From NCBI RefSeq assembly GCF_022539505.1, contig NC_061512.1, positions 149,775,962 through 149,839,961 of the forward strand: a DNA stretch of 64,000 nt. The letters run 5' to 3'. This document shows, piece by piece, positions 25,201 through 35,481 of this stretch (the stretch's first letter is position 1; every line of letters starts with the position of its first letter). Origin of the DNA: Lolium rigidum. Lineage: Eukaryota > Streptophyta > Magnoliopsida > Poales > Poaceae. The notes beneath the pieces were generated by a model that was given only the letters and a program-made list of their open reading frames with translations, was not told the DNA's origin and made no database searches. Made by a program: the position numbers and the translations under genes.

Positions 25201-28200
25201 CAGAAAATAACAAGTTTGAAGGTAATTTTTTTACTGATGTGCAACTCATTTGAGCTATCTCATAACTTCTCATACTGTTCTGTAGAGAAAACGGGTACCC
25301 GAGGAGCATCGTTTAGCGAATAAAAAAGTGCATCTTGATGATGCCAAGAGAGCTTCTGTTGAAAATAATAGTTATACTGCTGTGGATACTACTGAACTAG
25401 AGGAGGAAATAAAGGTTTGCTCCCATTTCCTATTCTTGAGCAACCATCTATCTCTTTTGGCTGCACTAGTACATTCTGATCTTCATTATCTACGCAAGAA
25501 CCTCATAGATTGTGCCATGCTACTTATTTTGGCAGCAAGGGAAGATTGACATTGAGCAAAAAGAACTATTACTGCAGAAGATCAGCGTAAGGTTAAGAGC
25601 AACTATACAAGATGTGAATGATAACAAAGCGTCTTACAAGACCTATATGGGTATGGAAATTCCACGATATCACTATTGATGATTTTACCATCTCCTGCTG
25701 GCATGTACGCTGTTAAGCTGGTCATGTTAGTTCAAAGGGACATTGGTTAACTCCCCTGTACTTTGTGCTTTAGAACACATTGATGTTATCGCTATGGAGC
25801 ATGAAATTTGGAGTTATTGTGTTCACTAGAACTCTGTTTTAAGTTTCTTTCTTATCATATTTGTGGCCTAGATTTTCTTTTACATAATATGCTTTTCAAT
25901 GCCTGAGACTGAAAGTTGAACTTTTGCTTTGCCTCTTTATCTGTGGTTACTATTCTCTGTGCCTCTAAAAGTATTTTTTGTATTTCAGATTCCATGAATG
26001 CGGAGACAGGGTCTTTTAGCAGCGCAAATGATGAATTAGATGTTGCTAATCGTAAACTGGATGCTGCACAGCAGGTATGCTTCTCCTTATTCGAAAGTCT
26101 TAATGTGATACACAGTCCACTGTAGGTCTGCGTTTCTTTGGCTTTTATACTCTGAGTATAGGTGAGATTGTACTGGAAACACTATTCTTTAATTCATCGA
26201 ATCATGAAACAACCAATGAGATTACTCTTGCCATGTGCTGCTCTGATACCACATTAAGTTTCATGCACCAACCAGTGGAACCAAAAGTCCGAACTGATGG
26301 AGAGAAGGTGGACAATCCACCTAGAATAATAATCATATTGTATATGAAGTGGATAATAGTAACATTTTCGTTTGAGTATGACACTAACTCTTACCTATAT
26401 GATTCCATGTAATTTTGTTAAATTATGTCTCAGACACAGATTATCACCATCAGCAGCTTGGTCGACCATTCTTATCTGGAAGAAAGTACTCCGTCCCACC
26501 AAAAGTGTCTGAGATTTGTCAAAATTTGAATGTATCTATATGCTTTTACTGTCTAGATACATCTGAATTTGGACAAATCTCAGTCACTTTCAGTGGTACA
26601 GAGGGAGTAGAAAATTTTGATTGCTTAATTGTCTCTTATCTTGTATGTACTGACGGTAGTTCTTTCATTGAATGTGAACCAGGAGAAGACTCACTATGAA
26701 GGTCTCATGAAAACTAAAGTTTTACCTGATATCAAAATGGCTGAAGCAGATTATGAAAATATTCAGCAGCTTCGTCAGGTCTTTGTTCTGTTACTGTCAC
26801 TAAGGATATATTTTCATTTTGTTGAGCTACTATTGTTTCCATATGGATCTTCTGTACAAGAGTGTGTTCTGTTATAGTTACATGCATGGGTAGTGTGCAC
26901 CTGAAAATTGCCATCGCTGAAAGAACCAAAAATTACTTAATTAGCTTTCCAAAATATATTACATTTCGGAACGGAGGTAATATTAAATGAAACCATAAAT
27001 ACTGTGTTAAGCACTCTGATAGAATCAACGTGCTTCAAGAAGAAACAAAAGCTACGTGTATTGATTTTGCTAATTGACGAGATGAAAAACAAAGCAAGAG
27101 TGACGGTCTAACTAGTTTATTTTTTTACTTATTGGAATGGACATATCAGGGTTCAGGATGGTCTAGAACTACCAAAATCATGCCCTTTGCAGTATAATAT
27201 TCAGAAAAGGCCACACTTTGAATGGTCGCCAAACTTAAAACAGTAACTTCATCTCTTCATCTTAGCATTTGTGTAATGCAAATAGAGTAATGCTGGATGT
27301 TCCATGCGTACCAGTTATACTTTATTTTTGGAAGTATTTTTTAGCTAAAAAATGATTATATTGCTGAAGCTTTGTCCGTTTCTATGAAGCATTTCTAACA
27401 CCTTGATATATCAAGTTTCCTATGTTACCAGACTCACACCTCCTGTGATGGCCTTGCATTCCTGTAGGAGTACTTCAAGAAGGCTTCAGTTATTTGCTCC
27501 GAGAGTGATTTGGAAGCGCTGGGGCATGTTGCTGGATCCACTCCTGAACAATTAAGTGCTAAGATAAATAGACTGAAACATAGACTTGATCAAGAAAGCA
27601 GAAGGTTTGGAACCAACAACTTGATTTTAGTTGCAGAAAAAAGTTGAGGCATATGAGTTTTCATCCTTTTTTCTTTATAATAATTTAATAATCTGAGCAG
27701 ATATTCTGAGTCCATAGATGATCTGAGGGCATTGCATGACAAAAAGGAACGGAAAATCTTTAAAAAGCAACAGCTCTATGCAGGTTTTAGAGTGAAATTA
27801 AATGTAAGTTCATTACTTCATGGTTTCCAACATATGATGCAACTTCCCATTTTTCCTACTAGTGCTTCAGTCGGAAGAAATATTTGGCTGAATTGCTAAC
27901 TACTGATAAATCTTTGCTGTGGAAATTCAACAAGAGAAAAATTGGGCATATGTAATGTTCGATACACTGAGGCATATACGCCTCCAGCTCAAGCTATTGT
28001 TTTGGACGTGGTCTCCATAACACAATCTGTACTACTAATTTCTACTTTTATGTATTTATAAAGCCTATATATTGTGCAAGTACTTTATGAGACAACTCTA
28101 CGTCTCTGAATATATGATTTGATGTATCCAATCTAATTGATATTGGTAGTCAAAATTTTGAATGTTTCACTAGGAGTATATTACTAATAGTCTAGTACCC

Positions 28201-29308
28201 GTATGTGTGGTCTGATGTATCCCTTGGAAATGCACTATGTACTGGGTCTGCTTTTGAGCCAAGTTTATTGCTTTGCAGTCGTGTCAAAATGCATTGGACA
28301 TGCGATGGAAGAAGTTCCAGAGAAATGCTGGCCTTTTGAAGCGACAGTTGACTTGGCTGTAAATACAAGTTCCATTCTTGGATGTTTATCATTAATGTTC
28401 TGCATGTTTTTATTTGTTAGTCCTGAGACTTGTACCACCTTTTATACTATTTTAAAGGTTCAATGAGCACCTTGGGAAGAAAGGAATCAGTGGATTCATC
28501 AACGTGGATTACAAGAATAAAGTTCTGTCTGTTGAGGTGTGTATCCTTCATAAGATTTGCCCTCTTTTAGTGTGTACATGGTCATTTTAGAATTTGTGCC
28601 TCATCACTAGTCACCTGCTCATTTTATAGCAATTTACTTAACAATTCTGTATGGCATTTGATGTAGCTCACCATGCCTCAAGATGCATCGCGTGATACCG
28701 TCAGAGACACTAGAGGACTGTCAGGTGCCTATATAGTTGCTTAGTATTTTCTTACCTGTGGTGTAGATAACTATAATTAGATTGTATTTTTCACACATCA
28801 TTTATCATTGAGAATACCTGCCACCAAGTTGTTTTTCCTAGTATCTCGTAGCTATGTTTTAGATATAACTGTAATTGCTGCTATGTATCTTTGATCCAGG
28901 AGGAGAGCGATCCTTTTCGACACTTTGCTTCACCTTAGCTCTTCATGGAATGACAGAAGCACCTTTCAGGGCCATGGATGAGTTCGATGTATTCATGGTG
29001 AGTGTAATCTTTGGTCCTTTGTCAACCATCGTGTCCAGTTAATGGCAAATCAAACCTTATTGGCGATATCTGAATTGTGCAGGATGCGGTAAGCCGCAAA
29101 ATAAGCTTGGACACCCTCATAGATTTTGCTGTTGCACAAGGGTCACAGTGGATATTTATAACACCACACGATATCAGGTCTGAAAATCGCCCGTAGTTGC
29201 AATCTTTCCAGTTTCCTGCATAGATACTCATAACATCTATGTTTCCTCAGCATGGTGAAGCCTGGAGATCGGGTCAAGAAGCAGCAGATGGCCGCCCCTC
29301 GCGGTTGA
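8372..29308 (+). CDS. SMC6: Structural maintenance of chromosomes protein 6 (SMC6), 28 exons, 1039 aa
   Basis: ATPase subunit that pairs with SMC5 in the nuclear SMC5/6 complex for recombination repair. Exons: 8372-8477, 8573-8678, 10605-10738, 11509-11564, 14303-14389, 14921-15241, 16079-16198, 17279-17413, 19089-19165, 19253-19328, 20668-20742, 20858-20962, 23025-23191, 23268-23370, 23723-23835, 25017-25221, 25286-25414, 25536-25650, 25989-26074, 26683-26778, 27468-27604, 27701-27803, 28279-28358, 28458-28536, 28667-28724, 28900-28997, 29083-29177, 29251-29308. All introns have GT/AG borders and the sum is 3120 nt with no break. Walker A is GQNGSGKS (residues 32-39), [16 protein letters not shown] about 141-156, coiled coil about 170-430, hinge about 435-590 ([10 protein letters not shown]), second coil to about 870, signature LSGGERS (955-961), Walker B ending AMDEFD (981-986), then FITPHDIS. 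The start has a GCGATGGCG context. Length is close to Arabidopsis SMC6 (about 1057 aa), which has a slightly longer N terminus. All motif residues are intact. I did not define the transcript ends. Confidence 0.96.
8679..10604. other. SMC6 intron 2
   Basis: 1926 bp, mainly explained by a Tourist-like element at 9020-9874. Outside it I see no coding sequence. The intron follows the Walker A exon and is in phase 2. Confidence 0.85.
9020..9874. mobile_element. Tourist/PIF-Harbinger non-autonomous element in intron 2
   Basis: 855 bp between TAA direct repeats (9017-9019, 9875-9877). The ends read GGGCCTCTTTGTTTGGGC and, inverted, GGGCCTGTTTGTTTGTGC, 16 of 18 matching. No transposase frame is present. 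Near the right end there are three tandem 17-bp units of the form 'cagc.gctttccctgc' (about 9790-9842). Confidence 0.8.
10739..11508. other. SMC6 intron 3
   Basis: 770 bp, T-rich. Near 11430-11455 there is a decayed Stowaway-type end ('ctacctctgttccaaaatgtaag') without a partner. Nothing else is recognised. Confidence 0.7.
12290..12389. other. Assembly gap in intron 4
   Basis: Run of 100 N inside SMC6 intron 4, next to the antisense LINE-like RNase H fragment, whose downstream end it hides. Confidence 0.99.
12390..12821 (-). pseudogene. RNase H-like domain fragment of a LINE, antisense in intron 4
   Basis: A minus-strand frame (12492-12821, 109 aa) reads as the RNase H-like domain found at the C terminus of plant LINE polyproteins and in related host fragments. 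The acidic residues are visible in NCDGA, SVEALAF and CESDCAEL. Past the stop, the similarity continues in another frame ([14 protein letters not shown]) towards the gap. No reverse transcriptase is present nearby, so this is a truncated, frameshifted remnant. A domesticated RNase H gene fragment is the alternative. Confidence 0.6.
14390..14920. other. SMC6 intron 5
   Basis: 531 bp in phase 0. I see no repeat or coding sequence in it. Confidence 0.75.
15242..16078. other. SMC6 intron 6
   Basis: 837 bp, phase 0, AT-rich. Nothing recognisable. Confidence 0.75.
16199..17278. other. SMC6 intron 7
   Basis: 1080 bp, phase 0. A more GC-rich segment at about 16250-16500 could be an old insertion, but I found no terminal repeats or target duplication. 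Confidence 0.6.
17497..18185 (+). mobile_element. 5'-truncated LINE in intron 8, sense orientation
   Basis: The frame at 17542-17961 encodes the reverse-transcriptase-associated zinc-binding domain (zf-RVT) of L1-type plant LINEs: [18 protein letters not shown], then CRLC and HLFWKC. It is followed by a LINE-like 3' end ('...taataaattttt', then an A-run). A 16-bp direct repeat with one mismatch flanks it: 17481-17496 (AAAGAACTTAGGCAGT) and 18186-18201. Truncation at the 5' end, a short A tail and a target duplication of this size are the hallmarks of LINE retroposition. Everything upstream of the zinc domain is missing. Confidence 0.88.
18202..19088. other. SMC6 intron 8, downstream part
   Basis: AT-rich intron sequence after the LINE. 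A phrase 'ggctacaaaccaaaatg..' is repeated around 18408-18470. No gene is seen. Confidence 0.6.
19329..20667. other. SMC6 intron 10
   Basis: 1339 bp, phase 0. It contains a two-copy 74-bp tandem repeat at 20045-20182. Otherwise nothing is recognised. Confidence 0.65.
20045..20182. repeat. 74-bp tandem duplication in intron 10
   Basis: Two adjacent copies of a unit starting 'gtgatatgtattctagataa', beginning at 20045 and 20119 and almost identical. The second copy ends at about 20182. Confidence 0.85.
20963..23024. other. SMC6 intron 12
   Basis: 2062 bp separating the two hinge-encoding exons. It contains the RTE-type LINE at 22158-22788. I see nothing else in 20963-22140 and 22806-23024. Confidence 0.7.
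22158..22788 (-). mobile_element. 5'-truncated RTE-type LINE in intron 12, antisense
   Basis: The minus-strand frame at 22268-22909 carries the C-terminal part of a non-LTR retrotransposon polyprotein ([49 protein letters not shown]). On that strand it ends in 'ggaataaaggctttg' followed by a (TTG)n tail, seen on the plus strand as (CAA)n at about 22158-22202. A perfect 17-bp direct repeat CATCAAATAACATGAAT lies at 22141-22157 and 22789-22805. The reverse transcriptase core is missing, so this is a dead-on-arrival copy. The simple-repeat tail instead of poly(A) points to the RTE clade. Confidence 0.92.
23371..23722. other. SMC6 intron 14
   Basis: 352 bp, phase 0. Nothing recognisable. Confidence 0.7.
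24029..24663 (-). pseudogene. LINE remnant, antisense in intron 15
   Basis: The minus-strand frame 24397-24663 contains [10 protein letters not shown], a diagnostic segment of the reverse transcriptase of L1-type plant LINEs. Further along the same strand, peptides resembling the LINE C terminus appear in broken frames, and the strand ends near an A-rich run at 24029 ('aaaataaaaaa'). RT and C terminus are much closer together than in a full element, so there is an internal deletion. I found no target duplication. Confidence 0.6.
24664..25016. other. SMC6 intron 15, distal part
   Basis: Repeated short phrases ('gattc.caattt', 'tacctgat') but no structure I can assign. No gene. Confidence 0.5.
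25651..25988. other. SMC6 intron 18
   Basis: 338 bp, phase 1. Nothing recognisable. Confidence 0.7.
26489..26607. mobile_element. Stowaway MITE in intron 19
   Basis: 119 bp between TA direct repeats (26487-26488, 26608-26609). The left end CTCCGTCCCACCAAAAGTG is mirrored by '..cactttcagtggtacagagggag' on the right, and the inverted arms continue inwards ('gagatttgtc' / 'gacaaatctc'). This is the Tc1/mariner-derived Stowaway type, able to fold into a near-complete hairpin. Confidence 0.9.
26779..27467. other. SMC6 intron 20
   Basis: 689 bp. A lone Stowaway-type right end ('acatttcggaacggaggta') lies near 26961-26980 without a left partner. Nothing else is seen. Confidence 0.65.
27804..28278. 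other. SMC6 intron 22
   Basis: 475 bp, phase 0. Nothing recognisable. Confidence 0.7.
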
Positions 29309-30401
29309 CTCAGGACTGGGGCGACTGTCTGTGCTCAGTAGTCAGTACCGTGTATATCTCGTAGCCTTAGAATCCACCTTGGTCAGAATCTATCTAGAAC
29401 TGCTAGTTCCTACTTTTGTACATAGCTCGTTTTGAAGTGAAAACATAGCCATAACGTAGTCAGGGACTTTACACCAGCACTTGTTTTGTTATCTAGAGCT
29501 ATCTGGCACACTGCCATCTCTGACTAGAAATGGGATGTGGCAGTTAGGGCAGAAAGGACGTGCATGGCGGCTACCGCCTTGTCTCATGATTGATGCAGTC
29601 GCGCCTGTGCCACCCCTTTTAGTTGAACCCTGCAATACGTACGACGTTACAGTCAAAAAAAAATACGTACGACGTTTGTCCATCTGTCTGACACAGCGCA
29701 CGGCCGTTTGATCAGAAGGATGTATCGATGGAGTCCAACGGATTACTTTGGTCGTAACAAAATCAGACACGAGGTAATGTTGTGACAACTGTAAACGAGT
29801 TGTTTAATCCCGTCACTGGTACGTGCGACGAAACCAAGGTACGGGATATCTTTTGTTAAGTGGACGCTCGGCAAACTCTTGCCTTACCGTTACATGAGGG
29901 AATGGAGGATTTCTGGGCATGGTTCTATGAACCGAAAGGTCTTTTCTCTGTTATAAATCTGAATACAAGTTACACCGTCAGCTGCTATGAATAAATAGCC
30001 CAGCTTATAATGGAGACACCTCAAAAGACCAGCGCCATTTTGATTGGTACAGTCCCGTTTCCAACATAAAGAACTTCCTGTGATGCATGGCACATAACAA
30101 TTCAGCAGTAGTACCAATTTTACATGAGGTATCCTCAAGTCATTAACCTCCTCAGCTTTAGTTGGCTCCACGCTTGGCGGCTGACTGGCTGAGATCATGA
30201 AAACAAAATAGCTTAGCATTCAGGTTTCATGCATATGTAGAGGAGCGGACCAGGTATTGGTTGAACACGAGTGAAATACCCCGGGATCAGTTTTGGTTTT
30301 CTGTACATTGAGCGCAAGAGTTGTCAAACAGCACACCCTTAATAACCGAAATGCATGGGGCCACTCACCTTCTAAGAAAATACTCAAAATACTCCCTGCC
30401 T
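29309..30401. other. SMC6 3' flank
   Basis: The first part must contain the 3' untranslated region, but I cannot place the polyadenylation site. A near-repeat 'aatacgtacgacgtt' occurs at about 29632 and 29662. The short frames here look random. No gene. Confidence 0.5.
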
Positions 30402-31510
30402 AAGAGCATCTCTAAATATATGCAAAGTGACATGTTTGCGTCCGCGTGACCAAAAAATGGGTCTAAATGTGGTCCAAATTTGTGCCGTGAATGCGTCGGC
30501 GTGGACGCTACTCGTGACCTTGTATTTCTAGCCAGCCCCACGCGCCAAGGACAACGAAATTGAAAAGCCTTCACTCGTGTCGCACTCCCCTTTTTTGCAT
30601 CCCTAGGGCGCTGCCGCCACTCCACCGCTGCCCCGTCACACCGTCGCAGTAGCTCGTGTCTCTTCATGCAACGCCTCGTCGGAGTAGATGGGGTAGTGGA
30701 GATGACTTGCCCACATCGCTAGCATCCTTGTTGGCCACACATCTGCTGGGGGCGTCTACCGGCCTCAACGCCCAGTACATGTTCGGTCAATTGCGCGGTA
30801 CGATCCCGACGAACTTTTTGGACGCCATTTTCAGCCATGCTGCGCCAACTTGACTTGCTATTGATCCACTATTGGTGCCCCGCAGATGGACATCAGGTAA
30901 TCACTCGAGAGGCTCCGCAGCGAATGCATTGACACCTCTTCCAACGAGGAGTCCAACGAGACGTTGTAACTCATGGTGGTTGCGGCATCCATCCTCCACG
31001 AGCACCATGCCAAGCAGATGCCGGTATACCGTGGATCGACGAAGGGATGCTTGGCCAATGTGTCGCGCAACCGAGTCGGTGGGCATTCCCGGCTCTACAA
31101 AGACTACTTCCATCTCACCGATCCGGTGTACAAGGAGCATATGTTCCGGTAATGGATTGTTCTTCCACTTCCAATGCATGTAACCGATGTTACTGATCAT
31201 ACCCGGAAACCCTATAGCATCATTGATCGACAACAACTATCTATAGTGTCCTCAATAGTTTGGGGCTCTCAAGGAAAGTTCGTCGAACACCGCATTAACG
31301 ACTCAGCAAAACCGGTACATGGAATCAAAGCAGGGTGCTCTCACTCATTCGTAGGTACTCGTCGAAGATATCACCAGGCTTACCATACGAAAGCATGTGA
31401 ATAGCTGCGGAGCACTTCTGGTAAGAGGTGAAGCCTAGCTTACCAACGACATCGGGCCTACAATGAAAATAGGGGTCGTACTCTTTGACTCCCCGTACAA
31501 TGATCTGGGA
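30402..31510. pseudogene. Scrambled PIF/Harbinger transposase remnant
   Basis: Two pieces of a plant Harbinger (HARBI1-like) transposase lie in opposite orientation. Plus strand, up to about 31153: an N-terminal segment with LYKDYF and VYKEHMFR. Minus strand, about 31510 back to 31150: EYDPYFHC, LGFTSYQKC, DEYLRMSEST, then GFPGMISNIGYMHWKWKN. In active family members the last block carries a catalytic Asp (GSID..MHW). Here that position is Gly, and stops interrupt both pieces. The left edge 'gagcatctctaaatatatgc' (30403) resembles Harbinger terminal repeats. A dead, rearranged element. Confidence 0.72.
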
Positions 31511-31559
31511 GATAAAAGATTTTTCAAATCAGTTCTTCATTCCACAATTTTGGTGCTTG

Positions 31560-32990
31560 CTCAATAAGATCAAACCCATTTCCATCTATTATGTGATGCT
31601 TTCGGCTTTGTTTTGAGGCTCCCTTTAGGAATCCAGTTATGGCGCCAAATCAACTTTTTCCCCAATGTTTATTCACCAAATCTTACCCTACTTCACAAGG
31701 TCCACTCCATGTACTATGCCTTGCCAACATTGTGAGGAATTCCGTATGAAAGCAGTATCAATCAAATGATCAGAGGGATAATATTTGCCTTGAGAAGCTA
31801 AGCGCATAAGCTATGTGCAATGAGGCACCAAGCTTGTTTTGCAAGTAAAGCTTGATTAAAATCTCTGAGATCTCTAAAGCTGATACGACCTTGTGATTTT
31901 GGTTTAGTTTCTCCCATGCCATCCAATGAACCTTTTTGTTGTCTACATCATTGCCCCAATAGAAGTTTCTAATGTTATTTTTTTCTAAATCCACACATAA
32001 GCCAACAGAGAACTTGAAGACACTCATTGCGTGTGTGGGAATGGCTTGAGCCACGTCATTTATTAGGACGCCTTTTACTTCCCTGAAGAATACTTCTCGA
32101 TTCAATCTGAAGATTTTTCATGAGCCTTTCTTTTGTAGGTTGAAATTTATCATCCTTCATTCGCCCCTCCGCAACCGGGAGGCCAATATATTTTTCTTCG
32201 ACATATGTGTTCTGAACATTTAAAGTAGATGCCACAATAGCCCCCTAAGTCACATTGTGACCCAGCATAAGAGAGCACTTCGCCGGGCTGAGAAGTTGTC
32301 GAGTGCTCACGTCATATGCTTGGAGAGTTGTATTGATTATTGCTTGTTATGCATTAGCTTTGAAAAATAATAAGCTATCATCAGCGAAGAAAAGATGCGA
32401 GATTCCCAGTCCTCTTCTGCACATTTTCAATTCCTCCATGTTGCCTTCAGTAATTCAATGATGAATAAGAGAGGTCAGGCCTTACGCAACAAATAAGAAA
32501 AGAATTGGCGATCTATAAAGGGTCACCCTGTCTTAGGCCCCTGGAGGGACAAAAACTCACTTGGTCATCAACTTTGATAAGATCCAATTTAAAAGAACTT
32601 TTTTCCTGCATTAGGTGAACCATTTTGCAAGGCATGGATGCACTCAAAGGCAATGATCGCTTTGTCAATTATCATACGACCCGGGATGAATGTTCTCTAA
32701 GTTGTAGAGATAATATCCTGGAGCAAGGGTCGTAAGAGATTTACGGGGCACTTGGATAAGATTTTATAGGCGGTGTTAGATAAGCCGTGGTTCTATAACC
32801 TCTCAGGGACATGGGGTTCTTGTTCTTTTGGATGAGTACTATAGAAGTTTCATTCACCCTGTGTCGGCATTGTTTCTTCTTCAAAAAAAAAATTAACTGC
32901 CCCTGTCACATCTTCTTTGAAAGTATTTAATTTCATTGAAAAAAACTACCTAGGTAGCCATCAGGCCCAAGCGCTTTTTGTTGGACGGGT
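31560..32990 (-). pseudogene. LINE reverse transcriptase remnant
   Basis: Peptides of an L1-type plant LINE appear in the right order on the minus strand: KALGPDGYLGSFF (about 32950), a decayed PGR.I.DN.L.AFE block (about 32650-32690), then AQAIPTHAMSVFKF and NNIRNFYWG...KVHWMAWEKL in the 111-aa frame at 31770-32105. Many frameshifts and stops. The YxDD region is not readable, so it is inactive. Confidence 0.72.
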
Positions 32991-33099
32991 GTGGAACAGA
33001 GCAAAGTTGAGCTCTTGATTACTGATGTCAGCACACAATCCTTCATTAAAATCTGACCGTTTATTTTGTTCTGTAGTAGGTCAGCGATAATTCCTGGTT

Positions 33100-33317
33100 G
33101 TACATCAGTATCGGCAGTGTGGACAGAGGTGAGGGCCTAACCTGAGGTAGTGATAGATGGTGGTTGCACGGAGGAATTCTCTCTTGTTAGGGTTACAGAA
33201 CTCTGATATAGAAGCACCTTATATAGGTCAGGAACTGCTGGGCCAGATGGGCCACAAATGAGAACAAGAAGACAGCCCAACAGGTCATACAACAGATTCA
33301 CCAAGAGTTATCCAACA
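33100..33317 (-). mobile_element. Copia LTR remnant
   Basis: On the minus strand it begins TGTTGGATAACTCTTGG at 33317, immediately after a purine-rich tract, and contains a 'ctatataagg' TATA-like box about 120 bases in. The far end is not clearly defined. Confidence 0.6.
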
Positions 33318-33330
33318 CTCCCCCTCGAGA
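33318..33330 (-). promoter_or_regulatory. Polypurine tract of the Copia element
   Basis: TCTCGAGGGGGAG on the minus strand, directly abutting the LTR start TGTTGG, the standard plus-strand priming site of Copia elements. Confidence 0.75.
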
Positions 33331-33420
33331 TGGTTTATAAATGGCAATCATCCCCATCTTGGCACAGACAAGATTACACTCCTTTGAGTCCAGCCCTTTT
33401 GTTAAACAGTCTGCCACTTG

Positions 33421-34768
33421 TCACCCTGATCTCACATAAGCCAATGAGATAATCTCTGCATCAATCTTTTCTTTAATAAATAACCTGACTATCTCCACAT
33501 GTTTAGTTCGCTCATGTTGGACAAGGTTATTTTCTATGTTTATGGCTGTCATATTATCACACCACACTTTCAAGCTTCCTTGCCTTAAAATTTCCAGCTC
33601 TCTTAGAAGGTTTCGTACCCAAAACATTTCACCCAGGCCCTGTAACATAGCTTTATACTCTGCTTCGGCTGTTGATTTCCATAACACCAACAAAAACACA
33701 ATACCCTTAGGTGGATCTTCGACCATCTAAGCAGCTAGCCCAATCTGCATCATGATATCCATCTAGATTTTGGTGTCCATTACTTTTAAACCACGATCCT
33801 TTTCCCGGAGTGCCCTTCAAGTATCTCAAGATTCTTTGAGCTACTTCCAAGTCTCCATCGCTCGGGTCATGCATATAGCGAATCACTACACTCACTGCAA
33901 ATGATATATTTGGTCTCGTGTGGCATAAATATATTAGTCTTCCAACAAGTCTTCGATGTTTCTCCTTGTCTATGGGTTCTCCAGACTCTACTATTATTTT
34001 ATTATTTTGGTGAATAGGTGTTGAAGCCACTCGACACCCCAGCATGCCCATATCATCTAAGAGATCCAAGGTATACTTTCTTTGAGATAGTGATATCCCT
34101 TTTGACGATCTTGCAACTTCTATTCCAAGGAAGTATTTAAGTTTTCCCAAATCTTTCACCTCAAAGGCTTGACTCAAGCATCCTTTCAGTTTTGCGATTT
34201 CCACATCATCATCTCCCATGATAATAATATCATCGGCATACACTGCAAGGATAGTGATTTTCTGCTTAGAATGTCTGCAAAATAAGGTATGGTCTCCATT
34301 GCATTGACCATATCTCATGCCACACACCACTTGTCTAAACCTGACAAACCAGGCCCGTGGAGATTGTTTGAGCCCATATAGTGATTTCTTGTGACAAATC
34401 TTGGTGGCATCTCCATATACACCTCCTCTTGAAGATCACCATGCAGAAGGCATTTTTGACATCAAGTTGATGCAAGGGCCATCCGAAATTTTCTACATAA
34501 GAGATTAATATTTTGACAGTGCTCTTTTTTCCACTGGTGCAAAGGTCTCATCATAGCCAATGCCATAAGTCTGACTATATCCTCTTGCCACAAGTCTTGC
34601 CTTATATCTCTCCACTTTTCCTTCTGCATTTTGTTTCACAGAATAGATCCACTTACAACATATTGCATTCTTTCCTTTAGGGAGATATGTCAATTACCAT
34701 GTTTTATTTTTGTTCAAAGCCTCTAGCTCTTTCATCATTGCATTGCACCATCTTGGGTCCAACCTGGC
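33421..34768 (-). pseudogene. Copia pol remnant: reverse transcriptase and RNase H
   Basis: Minus strand in order: an RT start (LDPRWCNAMMKELEAL, KWIYSVKQNAEGKVERYKARLVARGY...DETFAPV; 34505-34768), then the RT core (33707-34330) with YADDIII, DLGKLKYFLGIEV and the GRLIYL..RPNISFAVS block, then RNase H (33421-33726) with STAEAEYKAM and CDN...HERTKHVEI. The parts are in different frames, so it cannot be translated as one protein. The 5' side is cut at 34768 by the next element. Integrase, protease and gag are absent. Confidence 0.88.
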
Positions 34769-35481
34769 TGTAATATCCTAGGATTTGGGGTTACAAAAAG
34801 AGAGGAAACAGATGTGTGCATTGCATTCATGCATAGAAAATCCGGGGAGTTTTCGCGCTTTAAAGTAAAACAGTCACAGTATTTGAAGTTTCACTTGACC
34901 TTGGTGGAATTGAAGTAGCTCATCAAGTCAAGCGCTATAAACCTCAATGTGACCTTTGTTAAAACCTTATTCTGGGTAGATACGATTTGATCAAATGGAA
35001 CTAAAACCAACACAACAACACATTAATCAAGGATTAATTGCTTGATCTTATAAAAGATCATAATATGGTAATCCTTGCCATAACATATGAACATTTATTC
35101 AACTGCAAATCAGGTAACAATAAAATGGAGGAACTATTCTTGACTTATCTTTTCCATGTCTTAAACTAATACATGTTCCTACCATGAACCTCATGTTATC
35201 CATTCCATTTTAACCTTGGATTCATGACAAGGAAATCCACACTAGTATTGTTCCCTAGTTTTCATTCATTATATTCCCCTCTATCCAAAGTAAGATATGT
35301 CACAATCTAGAGAAGAGAGAGTTCTATATTATTTGTTAGAGAAGCAATGACAAACCTTGAGCTAAACTTTGGATATACATCCATGTGCTCAAATCATCAT
35401 CTTTAAGAGGAACCCTAGGATATTATTCAAGACATTCCCTAGAGAGAGAACCCATTTATGTCAAACATAGATATTGATGAT
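34769..35481. mobile_element. Element F, segment 1
   Basis: Starts abruptly at TGTAATATCC inside the Copia RT, so 34769 is an insertion edge. Non-coding and AT-rich. The sequence resumes after element E at 42227: the 5-bp ATGAT duplication (35477-35481 and 42222-42226) shows that E interrupts F. Confidence 0.6.
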
